Origin: Viola odorata
Lineage: Eukaryota; Streptophyta; Magnoliopsida; Malpighiales; Violaceae
Direction of reading: 5' to 3'
Assembly (NCBI GenBank): GCA_963691705.1
Contig: OY829541.1
Coordinates: forward strand, 68,667,189 to 68,731,188
Length of the DNA stretch: 64,000 bases
Shown: positions 25,719-42,288 of the stretch, piece after piece
Layout of the letters: every line of letters begins with the position of its first letter
Numbering within the stretch: position 1 is the stretch's first letter
Position numbers and translations under genes: made by a program
Notes under the pieces: model-generated
Database searches by the model: none
Told to the model about the DNA's origin: nothing
What the model saw: the letters and a program-made list of their open reading frames with translations, nothing else

Positions 25719-26017
25719 TTTCAAAAGCGGCAAAGATCTATCGAACACTGATAATATCCGCCAAGTTGAGCCCATCCGTTGAGTCCAGCAAAGTATGCGC
25801 AACGTACAAATCCAATTTCAGATTCCCGACCAAATCCTTCCCTTCCCTTCCCCTCTCCTTCCTTCTCTCCATTCATTTGATTCAGTTCAGCAGCTTGACC
25901 CGACCCGACCCGACCAACTACCCATCCGGATCTTCAAGTCCTCGGAATCCAATTCCTACACACATCACATTCTCTCCACTGCATCGCCAGATCTAGCCAA
26001 TAAGCAATACCCGGAAA
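24457..26017. other. Spacer and promoter region upstream of LCB2
   Basis: AT-rich sequence with no supported gene. A perfect (AT)25 microsatellite sits at 25661-25710, followed by a T run. From about 25830 there are CT-rich tracts and a (GACCC)n-like repeat (about 25900-25915) that probably form the 5' UTR of LCB2. Confidence 0.5.
25661..25710. repeat. (AT)25 microsatellite
   Basis: An uninterrupted AT dinucleotide run of 50 bp, followed by ten or more T. It lies about 310 bp upstream of the LCB2 start codon. Confidence 0.97.
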
Positions 26018-29978
<3,961 letters not shown>

Positions 29979-32900
29979 TAAGTATTGTCTAGTTTGATTA
30001 AGCAGTTGTTGTGAGCAGCAGAAAGGAGGAAAGATGATCAAAGATTTTTGGTCTTCCTTGGAAGAATTGGTAGTTATTCTTTAATCCAACATCTTGTATC
30101 AGTAGTCCTCCCGTACAGTGTGCTACATGTGCAGTACCAGGGCCTGTGACTTGCTTCATACAGATCAGCTTTTGAATGCCATTATGGTTATTGCCGAAAA
30201 TGGATCTGATGCATGCCACAAATGCCATCAAATCATTGTTGGATACAGTCTTACAATAATTTCGTAGTTTTGAACCTCTCTTAACTCTTCGAGTGGTGGT
30301 TTGGAATTTGTAGTGACCAAATGGCCCACTCAAGAAATCCAATGCTATATGTATCCTACTCAAAAAATGCCCGTCAATTATACTGTTATGCAGGGGCATA
30401 AAAGACTTATCCAGGTATTTAGAAATGAATCGAGTTGAATCAACTTACACTTATTTTATAAACGGAAGTGAGATTCGAACTTAAATCTGAATTATTATAA
30501 ATATTTTTATCATCAGCGAGATAATTAATGAATTAATGATGATTGGTTGACAGTTGAGCAACCAGGGTGTGGTTCCCCTCCGGTTCATTTCCTCTGGTGG
30601 GGCTTTAGCTAAGTGACACGTATTTTATTTTTACAGCTATTTTCGCGACTCCATAATTAATTAGTGGCCTTCACAAAATTACCCATCGCTCATTTGACTT
30701 AATCTTTTTTTTTCAAAAATTAATTATATCATTATACATGGTCAATAGAAAAATATGAATCAGATCAATGGCCCTTCTAAAATTATCACATCATGATAAA
30801 TCGTTTCTAACTGAATAGGAAAAAAGAAAAAGAAGAAGAAAAACAGTTTGAATCTTAAAAGAATTAACGTGTTTTATTTATTTGAGAAATTGGTTTTGTG
30901 GGCGGAAATTTACTAGTTATAGGATTTTCTAGGTATGAGGTGTCGTCTATATAAAGCCCCACGTGCAGATATCTTTTTTTATTTTTGATGGGGCAAGTTT
31001 CCTCTCATATTTTATGTGGACATGAAATTAAATTTGTACGAGCACTATTATATTCTAAAGCGAAACAAAACAACTCTCCTAAATGGTTATTAAAGTGAAT
31101 AAATCTACTTTTACTTGTTTCCGATTTTTTGGCACAACAAACAAGAAATCAAATGCACATTATTGTTAATTTACTGAGGTAAGGAAAAAGAAACCACAAG
31201 AAGTCAAGAACTCTGATGATTTTGTTCAAAAATAAGAAAAATGACCAGCAGGTGACGATTTTCTTGGGGAAATTATGATTATGATGATCAAATTGACCGT
31301 TTTTCTTTATATTCTGTTGGAGCGGATCTCCTCATTTACTACACCTGATATTGTATATTTGCATGTTCACCACGTGGCCGCACTCTCAGGTTTGGAATCC
31401 TAATAAAAAATGTGTATACATCAGAAAATAAAAACAAAAACTAGGATAAACAAATAAACAATAATTATTTCCAAACAGTGAAATATTACTTTTAATCTTG
31501 GAGCAAATTTTACTTCAACCGACGGAAAAATTGCAACTATAAAAACTTCTCATTTTTTTTCGTTTTTAATCTTTTAATAATTTCTTTTACAATGAAGTTC
31601 CGGGTGGAGTTTTGAGAGAGCCGGGATTGACAAAAATGAGTTTAACCCAAGCGTGACTCATACGTCAATTTTTTTCTTTCACCTTTCCCTACCTTCCATA
31701 GCGTATCCGTCACAACGCTTTAAGATTTATAGTATTGTGACGAAATATTTTCGTGACAACGGTATGAGATTTGTTGCGATGGACTATTTCGTCGTAAATG
31801 TCACTATTTTAATTACTAATTTATTTTAAAATTCAAAAAATTCAAAAAAAAAGTTCGTCTACTGTCGCGAATTGTCAGTTTTTTTAGTGACAGTGTTGCT
31901 AATAAATAATAACGATCAACTGAACTAATTAACAACCTTTTAATTAAGGGTAAAACAAACTAAGGGTGCATCTCATTTGTACCTCAAAATTGGACCCAAC
32001 GAATTATAAATTTTCAGTGTTTCAATAAAAGTGGTTTAAATTGTACTGCTTTTTATTTTATTAATTTGGTATCTATATTTGGCCAAAAAAATCACTATCT
32101 TATTTTTTTAATATATAGATACAAATTAATTAAGTAAGAAGACTCGAATTTAAATTTTTAATTAACCTTCAATAATTTATTCTATCTCCACAACTACTTT
32201 GCGTCTTCCGCTTATGACTTTCTCTGTTTCAATTAAATGTCGTATTTAAGCACAAAAAAAAAAAATTGCTAATCAGTTGTTTTAGTTAGATTTTCTAGGT
32301 GGTTAATTAGTTAGTTTTTTTTTAATTACCCTTTTATATTAATTTCCAGCAATTGTGTCATAAATAATGACTCAATGAGCTATACCTCTTTTACATTTTC
32401 AACAATTGTAATCATTCTCCATCCTACTACTTCTAACCAAAAATAATTATTTTAATATGCGGAATTATAGTTAAAAAAATATCTAAACCAAATACAGAAG
32501 AGAGTGAGTACTACCGAATAATTAGAATCAGACAAAAGTAACAATTAATGAGTATTGGTTGTCTGTTAATAGCAATGTTCATGTAATCCTTCCATCGTAT
32601 AAAAATGATTCCCTAATATATTTTGTAAAAATTAAGAAACACATTAATTACTGAAAATAAACCATTTTCAATAATTAAACTTACTTTGATTCCTCAAACT
32701 ATCTATTTCTATTAATTAGCATCTTAAATAAATCAATAAAATATAAAACATTAGGTATAAATTATCATTGCAATTTATAAAAAAAAAATACAAATGCAAC
32801 TTTTATACGTAACAATCCAAAGATTTGAAAGAGTCATTTTTTGTGTGATCGAGAAAGTATGAACGAGAACTCAACTTCCAGTTTAATTATCTCTGCATAT

Positions 32901-33175
32901 TTATATAAAAAAATACTCAAAAAAAGAGACGACAAGTAAGAGAAGGTTTCCGCACGTGGTATTTCTTTCCTGGGTTTTTCCCTCTTTTCCAAATTCAAAA
33001 TAAGGGAAACTCTCTCTCTCTAGATATGCAGAAAGAGAGGAGAGCCATAAATATACCTAGAAGAAACCTAAAAGAAGAAAGAGGGAAAGATGGAGAAGAT
33101 AATAGACTATAAATGGGAGCATGTGTATGTGGGGGAGGGAGGAGTTGTGACTTCTTGTTGTTTAGTGTAACATAA

Positions 33176-33183
33176 CATGCATG
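33176..33183. promoter_or_regulatory. RY element (CATGCATG) upstream of FUS3
   Basis: A perfect palindromic CATGCATG about 670 bp before the FUS3 start codon. This is the core DNA site of the B3 factors FUS3, ABI3 and LEC2. Its position suggests auto- or cross-regulation, which is inferred, not shown. Confidence 0.6.
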
Positions 33184-33699
33184 GAAAGACGGAAATGGCC
33201 AATAACACACCAAGACTCCATTGCCATATTTCAGAATCCTTTCAACACCTGTTACCTCCTCCCCTTCCATTCGTCACTTTCCCTTTCGCCACCTCCAAAC
33301 CACCTCCACCTCCACCACCACCACCACCACCACCACACCCTCCTCGTCCCCTCCTCCTTTACTCAACCATGGTTACTTTTCTTACCATCATCAATCCACT
33401 CCCACCATTTGTACCCCTCTCTCCCCACACCAAACCCTATAGTAAAAAATTCAAGAAAACAAGAAAATGTAGAAAAGAAACAATGGATCATGAATAAAAC
33501 TAGCACAAATGTCACATTTGCAACACAAATTAAAAAAAAACCCAAAAAACCCTTTCTTTTCCAAAAATAGAAATTAAAAACACTCACTCCACTCCAATCC
33601 ACTCGCTATAACCCCTTTTTACTCTCTTTTTAAGTACCAAAAACACACACAACAAGAACTCAACCCTCCATTTCTTGACTGCCTAGCGTCCAGTTTTTT

Positions 33700-33840
33700 T
33701 CAGAGAGAGAGAATACCCACCAGTACTAGCTACTCCCTCTTTCTCTCTCTCTTTCTCACTCACTAAAATCTAAGTCTTTCTTTCCATTTTCTTACAAGAA
33801 ACCAGAAAAGAGAAACCAAGAAATAGAGAGAGAAAAGAAA
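33700..33840 (+). promoter_or_regulatory. GA/CT-repeat tracts in the FUS3 leader
   Basis: Runs of GAGAGAGAGA (about 33703), CTCTTTCTCTCTCTCT (about 33737-33756) and AGAGAGAGAAAAG (about 33826) precede the start codon. BASIC PENTACYSTEINE factors bind such GA/CT repeats and are known to repress FUS3 in Arabidopsis; a similar role here is inferred. They may also simply be a pyrimidine-rich 5' UTR. Confidence 0.45.
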
Positions 33841-33848
33841 AAAAAGTA

Positions 33849-36800
33849 ATGATGATGCAGGAGCAAGCAGGAGGAGTGGTGGTTCGTGTGAAGACCGAGG
33901 CGTGTGGATGGATGGCAGGTGGTGAAGGTGTTACTGTACAAGGGAACACTAGTATCCATGGGTCATCATCTGCAGTACCAGTAATACAAGATCATGGGTC
34001 GGATCTACTTCATTCGGGTTATCATGATAATGCCCACCCGAATGCTAGTGGTCTTGGGTTTGGTGTTAAAAGGAGGAAAAGGATGCCGAGACAGAGGAGA
34101 TCTTCTTCTGCTCTCACTCATCTCCTCTCCTTCTCTTCTCCTCCTCCTCTCCCTCCTATTTCCTACATCACCAACAGAAGCAGCAGCAGCAGCACCACAT
34201 CAACCTTGCACGTGCCTCCTACCTCCTCTAATTCCCCCCCACGTGTGAGCATTAATTTTAATCCCTACCTCTTTTCAATTTTTGATCTCATAAATTCAAT
34301 TACTTGATTTATTTAGTTCATATATTAGGTTAATTGAATCTGCAAGCTTGCTATAGCTAGTGAAAATGTTATCAATTAATTTTATTTATTTCCAGAATTA
34401 ATTAGGAGACATTAATTTCACCTGGGAGAATCTGATTATTTATTATAGTTGTTAATTGATGATTCAATTTGCTTGTGTTGTTGTGTAGATATTTTCTGTT
34501 TATTATAAATATTGTTTCGAAAAATTAAAAGAATCCAAATATTTGTGTTAATATTTGCTACCATATATTATTTGGATTTTTTGTTTCTGACTTGAATCCT
34601 TAACCTCTTAATAGATCCTCTAACCTTTCACGGTCGATCCAATCCCAGTAGCTTACGTTATTTGGATTCTTTTAATTTTTCTAAACCATGATCCAATTTT
34701 ATGGTTTTGAAATGTTTAGTTAATTAGTTATTAGTGTAGGTTTAATATTTAGGTCATATTAATTGTAATAATATATATAATTTGCACAAATTATAGAAAA
34801 AAATTGATAGTATTAATTGCCACAAGTGTACATATTTGTTCTTATGCACAGTTGCTTGTTTACTAGTTCCACAACTTTTATTAGGGAGGAGAAGTTAGTT
34901 TTTCACTCAAATTAGGGAGTAATAAATTAGAAATCAAGATCTAGGAACAAACCAAACATTTCTATCCTTGTATACTATATATATATCCTAGAAAAGAACA
35001 CTGTTGTTCATAAATCTCAAGTAATCCACAGCTAATATAGAGTTGATCTCCGTACACATGATCAGTAGCATAATCACACATGCCGACTACGGATAAAGAT
35101 CAAGTAAACCATTCAATGACCTTCCTATTCCAATATGTTTGTAGTTAATGAATTTTTTTATCACAAAACTTGTTATATGTTGTAGCACATTTTTAACTTT
35201 TTTGTAGTATGAAGTATAATATAACTTTGCTAATTACTTGATTCGTCGTTATCGATATCCTCGATCGCCAATGAGCGTTTAGCCTCGTGGTACTTTCCGG
35301 GTAAAGCAAGAAAACACGGGATAGGTCACGAGTTTACGTTCGTGCCCAATCGTGCACCCGTAACGTACGACAAGAATTTATCGTTTACCGTTCGTGTTTG
35401 TAATTGATGGAGTCAAATTGTTGGAAGCTTGTTTATTTACTTGAAGTTAAGATATATACGTGGTAATACAAGCATTACTTCTCAATCCAAATTAGCATTT
35501 TGTTAGATATATTGCAACATTAAGCACTAATCAATCCAAGTTATGCATTTGAAGTTGTTTTGCACTAGCTTCCAATTGCCTTTGCCCTGACCTTTTATAT
35601 ATTTTGTATGTATTAGAGAGATCGAAAGCATGAAATCAGCATATAAGAGTCATATGCGTGTTCTTTTCTTAACAAACTTTGCCATTTGGGAACCATGCAT
35701 GGCAAATCATTGACACATGTGTTGTTATCTTGTTGTCTTCTTTCTCTTCAATTTTGTCCAATTGGGAAATATAGTTTTTTTCCAATTCAATTCTCTTAAT
35801 TTTAATTCAAGTTATTTACTTCCAAGCTATAGTAATCTTTAGTTTAATTATGTGATGATCTTTTATAATGAGTGCTGTCTCCAAAATGTTCTAATGATCG
35901 TAAATAGGTAATCGATCCAAGGAGACTGCGATTTCTTTTCCAGAAAGAGCTTAAGAACAGTGATGTAAGCTCTCTGAGGAGAATGATACTCCCAAAGGTC
36001 TAATTAAGCATCTACATTCTCTTTATATGTTGAAAGTTACTCTTTTCCGCGGTCGCGGAACCTTAAATTAAGTACATTATGTAATAAACTGCTAGGCTTA
36101 ATGTTGCAGAAAGCTGCCGAGGCACACCTACCCGTTCTTGAGTCAAAGGAAGGGATTTCTATCAGCATGGATGATTTGGATGGCCTCCATGTTTGGAGCT
36201 TCAAATACAGGTGCACATAATTCCTTTTATGTGTATTTTTTCAACTTCAAAATGGTATGTTTCGTACGTATGGAAATTGGATAGTTGCGTGTCTTTTTTC
36301 CTTTTGGCAGATCAAGTTATAAACTCTGTATAAATATGCAGGTACTGGCCTAATAACAATAGCCGAATGTACGTTCTCGAAAATACGGGTAGGTCTAGAT
36401 TCTCATCTCGATTTGTTCCTCCGCAAACACGTTAAATTTTGTTCTTAGTTTTGTCGATTGGATGCAGGGGACTTTGTTAACACACACGGGTTGCAACTAG
36501 GCGACTTCATTATGGTCTACCAAGACAATCTGAACCTGAAATACGTATGCTATATATAGTTACCACCCTTTTCTTAATTTGAAGTTTTTCGCATGCTACA
36601 GTTTCTATTCTTGTTTGGATGCCGATGACTGATTCGTCTTGATACCTTCTTCTTTTTCAGATCATTCAAGCTAGAAAGGCCTCTGACCAAGCTATATTTA
36701 GCGACATAGCCAAGAGTGCAATCAATGACTTTGTTCTTCAGGACTATGATCAAGTTAACAAACACAGCTCCTTCTATGCAAATTATCCAGTCGCCATGGA

Positions 36801-36957
36801 CAACACCGACTTGTCGTTCATCTACGACACAACCACATTCTCTAATGATTCACCCCTCGATTTCTTGGGTGGATCAATGACAAACCTCTCGAGGATTGGG
36901 CATCTCGAAAGCTTCGGATCGGTCGAGAACTTCTCGCTAGACGACTTCTGTATGTAG
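33849..36957 (+). CDS. FUS3: B3-domain transcription factor FUSCA3
   Basis: Six exons (33849-34244, 35908-35997, 36110-36210, 36342-36388, 36468-36544, 36661-36957) encode 335 aa. The first ATG of three in a row is taken as start. The N-terminal third is Ser/Pro-rich with a basic patch (VKRRKRMPRQRR), a likely nuclear signal. The B3 DNA-binding domain spans about residues 137-243: LRFLFQKELKNSDVSSLRRM, ILPKKAAEAHLP, then VWSFKYRYWPNNNSRMYVL and GLQLGDFIMVYQD. These match FUS3 rather than LEC2 or ABI3. The tail has FIYDTTTFSNDSPLDFLGG and ends SVENFSLDDFCM, as in FUS3 activation domains. FUS3 controls embryo maturation, seed storage and the abscisic acid/gibberellin balance through RY sites. 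Intron 1 is long (1.66 kb) and holds an RY palindrome and an inverted repeat. Confidence 0.95.
34515..34685. repeat. Inverted repeat in FUS3 intron 1
   Basis: GAAAAATTAAAAGAATCCAAAT (34519-34540) is perfectly complementary to the segment at 34660-34681, and the match extends a few bases outwards with one mismatch. The ends bound a roughly 170-bp unit. It may be a small transposon remnant or an intronic hairpin. I see no clear target duplication. Confidence 0.75.
35694..35701. promoter_or_regulatory. RY element (CATGCATG) in FUS3 intron 1
   Basis: A second perfect CATGCATG palindrome, in intron 1 about 210 bp before exon 2. It matches the B3-factor core site. Intronic regulatory function is inferred only. 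Confidence 0.5.
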
Positions 36958-38370
36958 ATTATAATTGAGTAGTTCATGCATTTTGCTAAGAAGAAACAGA
37001 GCACTGCCTGATCAAACTATATAGTAGCTTAATTAATAATTAGCTAGAAGAAGGGGAGTGTGGTGTGTCATCAATTTGTATCATGTACTATGTAGCTAGT
37101 GTAACTTCGGCCTTTGTTGTATGTACATATATGTAATAAGATTAGCTACTAGCAAGTGTAAGAACTTTGTGGCATAGTCAGTCCAACTTTTCTTCTCTCG
37201 AAATACTTGCGAAATCATATTAGGTTAGGTTTTTAGTTTGAGTCCCTTAACTTGCGATTTTTATTTATGTGAAAATAAATGTGGTTAAAATGAGGTGTAA
37301 AACGAAAAATATATACTTTATATTGGTAGAATTACATTTTATTTTATGAATATTCTATAGGAAAACAATGATTAAATTATCATAAACTAATATTCTTATG
37401 AAATTTTTTAATAATAAAAAAAATCCTCCCACTTCGGTTCAGCTAACAGGTTTAAATAAGAAATTTTCTAAAAGATATAACAAAGTAAAAAAAGAAAAGA
37501 AAATGCAATTAATTTTTTAGCCAAATAAAATGGTTTATAACTGTAAACTACTTGAAGCATTGTGCTAAACAGACTAGAAATGGGAAGCTGAGCCCAATGG
37601 GCTTGAGCTTAGGAGTTATTGATTCATTAAGAATTCAAAGCCTATATTTACTGTATATTGTACAATAATACTAATCATAATCATAATAGTAATATAAATT
37701 TATGTAATTGAGCAACTTAAAGTTATAATTTTGTACTAGCTCAATAGCCCATGGTTAAATCTTAATTCTATTAAAACAATATGGTTTTTTTTACTCCTTT
37801 CTTTTCTTTCTCATTATAATAATTTATCACTTTATTCTTCTTCTTTTTTAAAATTATTGATCTCGTTTGAGTATTACGAAACAATTTTCCTTAAATTTAA
37901 ATTTCAAAAACTTGAACTAAAAGTGTTTTGGTCGAGAAAATTTATTTACCAAAAGAAATAACAGAGATATAGAAAAAATAGCAAATCAATTTCCTACTGG
38001 CTTGATAATTATATTATACAAGAATGAATGATAAATGATATATCAAATAATTTTTATCTCATTTTCAAGACAAAAAAAAAAATCATAATTTTTATCTGTA
38101 AAAAAACGAAAAATATGATAATGAGTCAGAGTTTACTGGTAGAAGTAGAACTATTTTCACTCTTATTTATTTGTTTTTCCTTTTCCACCTAAGCGGCTAA
38201 GCCAACAGAGCACGGCGACGAAGCATCCATCTTCCATCCATTTACCGTTTGCAGAGTAAACAAACAAAAGCTCGGCAACAGCTACACGCACATCACAGAC
38301 ACTCTTTCTTTCAGCTTCCATTTCCATCATCTTCTTCTACCTCGGTGAAAGAAAAAGAAAAGGCTCGATA
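36958..38370. other. Spacer between FUS3 and VHA-C
   Basis: FUS3 3' UTR (to about 37150), then AT-rich DNA, then the VHA-C promoter and 5' leader (about 38190-38370). No gene or repeat was recognised. Confidence 0.5.
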
Positions 38371-41300
38371 ATGGCGACCAGATACTGGGTGGTATCTCTC
38401 CCTGTTCAAAACTCCGCTTCTTCCTTATGGAACCGCTTGCAAGAACAAATCTCCAAGCATTCCTTCGATACACCTCTCTACAGGGTCTCCACTTCACCTG
38501 ATCTGTTTCCTCACTTCTCTATTCCGATTTAATTCGCTACTGTTTTGTCCGATTTACTTCTTTTGTTTTCCGTACTTTCAGTTCAATATACCGAATCTCC
38601 GCGTTGGAACGCTGGATTCTCTCCTTGCGATCAGCGATGATCTTGTGAAGGTAATCGAATTTGAGAGTAAAATAGATGAATAATGTGAAATTTGCATGAT
38701 GTGGAGTTTTTCTGATTGTTCTGTTCTCTGGAATTTTGTCTGTTTTTGTTTTTGGCAGTCGATCAATTTTATAGAAGGTGTGTCGCACAAGATCAGGAGG
38801 CAGATCGAGGAGTTAGAGAGGGTGTCGGGTGTGGAGAGCAGTGCTTTGACTGTTGATGGTGTGCCTGTCGATTCTTACCTTACCAGGTATATTAATTTGA
38901 AAGTTTAGTTGTGGTTTTCTTTTTTTGTTTTGTGTTAGGCGTGTTGCAAATGTGGTTTTTGGTTGTCTGGTGTTAGGTTTGTGTGGGATGCAGCTAAGTA
39001 TCCAACAATGTCCCCTTTGAAGGAGACTGTGAATGTTATTCATACTCAAGTGGCAAAGATTGAAGATGATCTCAAGGTGATTTATTCTTAGGATTATAGG
39101 CCATTTGATTATGTTGATTGATATACTTATTGTTTCTCTACAAGTTGAGGTGATAAACTAGTAGCAATAGTCAGGACGTCCAAACTGGAAAAACCTCATG
39201 ATTTGTCAGAAGGGCCATATTCTATCAATTTTTACAGTTATGAGTCCACAACAGTTGCATTTTGTTTCAACGAATTTACATATGAAGTATGCGTCATTTT
39301 GCAATGACAGTCATTTCATGAATGTCCAACCTCACTGAAAGGGGCTTAATGACCTTTTCGTTTGTTCTTTTAAGGTTAACTGTGCGATGATCCCTGCTAC
39401 TTTAACTGGTCGTTAGAAGTATCTGTTAATTGCTTATTGCTATGGAACTATGACTGGCTGTCGACCTAGCTTCAGCACTTGTTCCTGCATCCAACTGGGA
39501 GAGGATTTTGGATTTGATTCTTCCCTTAGGAAATAGAATGTCTTGACAATATAACCTGTAACCAGTGCACTGATTCATTTGTCATCTTTCCAGGTTCGTG
39601 TCGCCGAGTATAGCAATGTAAGAAGTCAGATCAATGCTGTTAATCGAAAGAAAAGTGGAAGGTAGAAATTCACCTTTTAGTTTGATTGTGGGATGTACAT
39701 GAAGTATGTTAGTCTTATTTCTTTCATGGCCATTTCAGCTTAGCGGTCCGTGATCTCTCAGATTTGGTGAAACCAGATGATATTATTAGCTCTGAAAATC
39801 TTATAACCCTCCTTGCAATTGTTCCCAAGTATTCTCAGAAGGACTGGTTGGCATGTTATGAGTCATTGACTAACTATGTGGTAAGATTTATTTTCTTTGG
39901 TTTATTTGCTGCTATGGATTTTAAACCTTGGAGAGCACTCCACCTTGTACTTTGAAGCTGGTGAATTTTAGCTCAGCTCAGTCTTGAAATTTCTAGAATG
40001 TATTTATTTTGTGAACTTCTCTACTTCAGAGTTCAGATTGATTAATTTATCTAGGCTCTTTCAGGTTCCCAGGTCCTCCAAGAATTTATATGAGGATAAT
40101 GAGTATGCTCTTTACACAGTGGTGCTGTTTCGCCGTGTTGCAGATAACTTCAGAACTAGTGCACGTGACAAAGGCTTCCAAGTAAGTGTGTTCTCTCAGA
40201 TACAGTCATTAAGAATAACCTATTTCTGTGATTTTATAACATGTGATACATTTTCCTAAATTTATTGAGCGCCATGTTTGTAAGTGCTTGAGTGTGGTGC
40301 AATGATTTGTGTTCATTTATCATTTTTAATTGATTTATTGAATATCTTTAGTTAAGAGTTGTCTTTCTGCCTAATTCATGTGATTCAGATTCGTGACTTT
40401 GAATATAGTCCTGAGGCACATGAGAGCTGGAAGCAAGAGATAGAGAGATACACGCGGGAGCAAGAAAGTCTTAGAAGTTCTCTTTTGCAATGGTGTTATA
40501 CCAGTTATGGGGAGGTAACTCTTCTTTCCTTTTTTTTACCTTTGGGATGATTTAGAATATTTAGATGGATTTGGGCCAGACCATGCTGATTGTTAAAGGC
40601 TGAGAACCCTTTTAAGCGGCCTCAATTACAAGGTCTAGTTGTGAGAAGTCTCTGACTGCATCTTGAAACTTTAGTCTTTTGTCCTACTTTAAAGAACTTA
40701 TCGCGTGGAAAGGTCTATGAAATTCACTTGTAATTTAGGTTCATCTCAAGATATCCCTGGTCAAAGCTACTAGTAGGCAAGACTTGTCTGCCATGGGAAT
40801 GCTGTTCTTTGTTAATCAGTTGGCAGTTGGTAGCATCATATCTCAATTGTTTCTTATATCAATAAGTTTTATGGATAGTTTCTGCCGCTAATAGTCTGCT
40901 GTATTCTGATTTTTGAGATGACTAGTTTCCTGGCTTTAAGAATCCCGATCTATTCTGGACCATGTCCAAGAAGAGCTATATATATACACATATATAGTGT
41001 AGTTCCATTGGTGGCCTTGTTCTTATAGGTGTTTTGTGACCATGTAGCATTGCACTTTTTAGTGATTTTTTTGCAGTTTCTTGTATGATGTATGCTAAAT
41101 TTTAGCTGTTTATATTGTTCGTATATTTACTGTTGCTTTATTATCGCCCCCTGCAGGTTTTTAGCTCATGGATGCACTTTTGTGCAGTGCGTCTCTTTGC
41201 AGAGAGCATTCTTAGATATGGATTGCCACCAACTTTCTTGGTTAATTCTCTCTCTCGCTTATTTCTGCATGATTTTCCACCAACCTGCTTTCTTATTTAA

Positions 41301-42288
41301 GCATTCGATTTTGGGAATGTTTCAGGCCTGTGTTTTAGCTCCTTCATCGAGAGGTGAGAAGAAAGTGCGTTCAATCCTTGAAGGATTGTGTGAGCATGCA
41401 AACAGGCAAGTCCATGTACTTTTTAAATGTTTCTCCTTAGATTGTGTTAACAAGACCTAATTCAGCAAAAGCTACTATATGAGCCGGAATTGACTGTACG
41501 TCATGTTGCATGTGTCTTTTTCATGATTATACCATGTTTAGACACAGGAATTGAAGACGATCTTTTGTGATGTCTTTGTGGGTGTATAATCGTGGATGTT
41601 CAAGAACATCTTGTGTAGTGCTTATTGTTTGCTAGGGAGGTTGAAGTTCAAAGACTTGAAGCATTTTGCAAAAGTATTTCTATGCTCGTTTTCCTTCATG
41701 AGCCATATCTTGAGCTTTTATTTTTTAGAACAAGAAATTTAAAATTTTCAATGATCTGGATTTTGAAATTAGAACAGAAATGCTGATGCTGCTATGTGTA
41801 ATCATACAGCAGCTTGTGACCTAGAAACTAGCAAACTGCTGGGCCTTTGATTATTTTTTTTTAACTGGAAATAACAGTTCACTGTTGGAAATAACTTTGT
41901 GGTACTCCTCTTTCTTCACCAGTGCTGAGTTTTTCTGGGATTTCACATCGCACCAGAGTTTGACCCATTGCATGTTCTTTTCTTGTTCCATTAGTTCGAT
42001 GTTTTTAATGTTAGTTCAGAGTAGAAAAGTACTAAAGAAAAGGTTTCAAAGCACATAGATACCGTTTCAACTTGTTTCCCGTTTTCCCGTATGAAAGCAT
42101 TAATGGAATTTTTTGCTGTCTGGTCACCTGTTATTCATTCTGTTTGTCTGATTTATCTTTCCTGAGACGGAACTGTTGGTGTTTTTCATTGCAGCTTCTG
42201 GGAATCTGAAGATGATGTGGGAGGAATGGTAGGTTTGGGAGGCGATGCTGATGGGCCTTACGTCTCGTTCACGATCAATCTTGTTTGA
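38371..42288 (+). CDS. VHA-C: V-type H+-ATPase subunit C
   Basis: Eleven exons (38371-38484, 38582-38650, 38759-38886, 38977-39076, 39594-39661, 39739-39880, 40065-40181, 40389-40514, 41157-41240, 41326-41405, 42195-42288) give 373 aa, as in Arabidopsis VHA-C/DET3 (about 375 aa). Subunit C is a peripheral stalk part of the V1 sector that links V1 to V0 and controls assembly; the pump acidifies the vacuole and trans-Golgi. Signatures run the whole length: MATRYWVVSLPVQ, VRDLSDLVKPDDII, YTVVLFRRVADNFRT, WCYTSYGEVFSSWMHFCAVR, ESILRYGLPPTFLACVLAP and the C-terminal YVSFTINLV. The donor of the last intron is GC, not GT (AACAG/GCAAGT at 41406); only this choice keeps the frame. No defect is seen. 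Confidence 0.97.

Larger units (their letters stand above)
29979..33848. other. Intergenic region between LCB2 and FUS3 (FUS3 promoter)
   Basis: About 30.0-30.4 kb is probably the LCB2 3' UTR. From 30.4 to 33 kb the DNA is AT-rich, with a possible transposon remnant at about 31690-31910 (GTGACGAAATATTTTCGTGAC, later TTTAGTGACAGTGTTGC). From 33.0 kb the FUS3 promoter and leader begin, with CT/GA-rich tracts, a CCACCA-type microsatellite (about 33300-33340) and an RY palindrome at 33176. Open frames at 33.2-33.6 kb are low-complexity and are not called. Confidence 0.5.

Noticed and set aside
33177..33570. Overlapping open frames upstream of FUS3
   Set aside because: They are low-complexity frames over CCA/CT repeats in all three phases, without domains, and lie in the promoter/leader.
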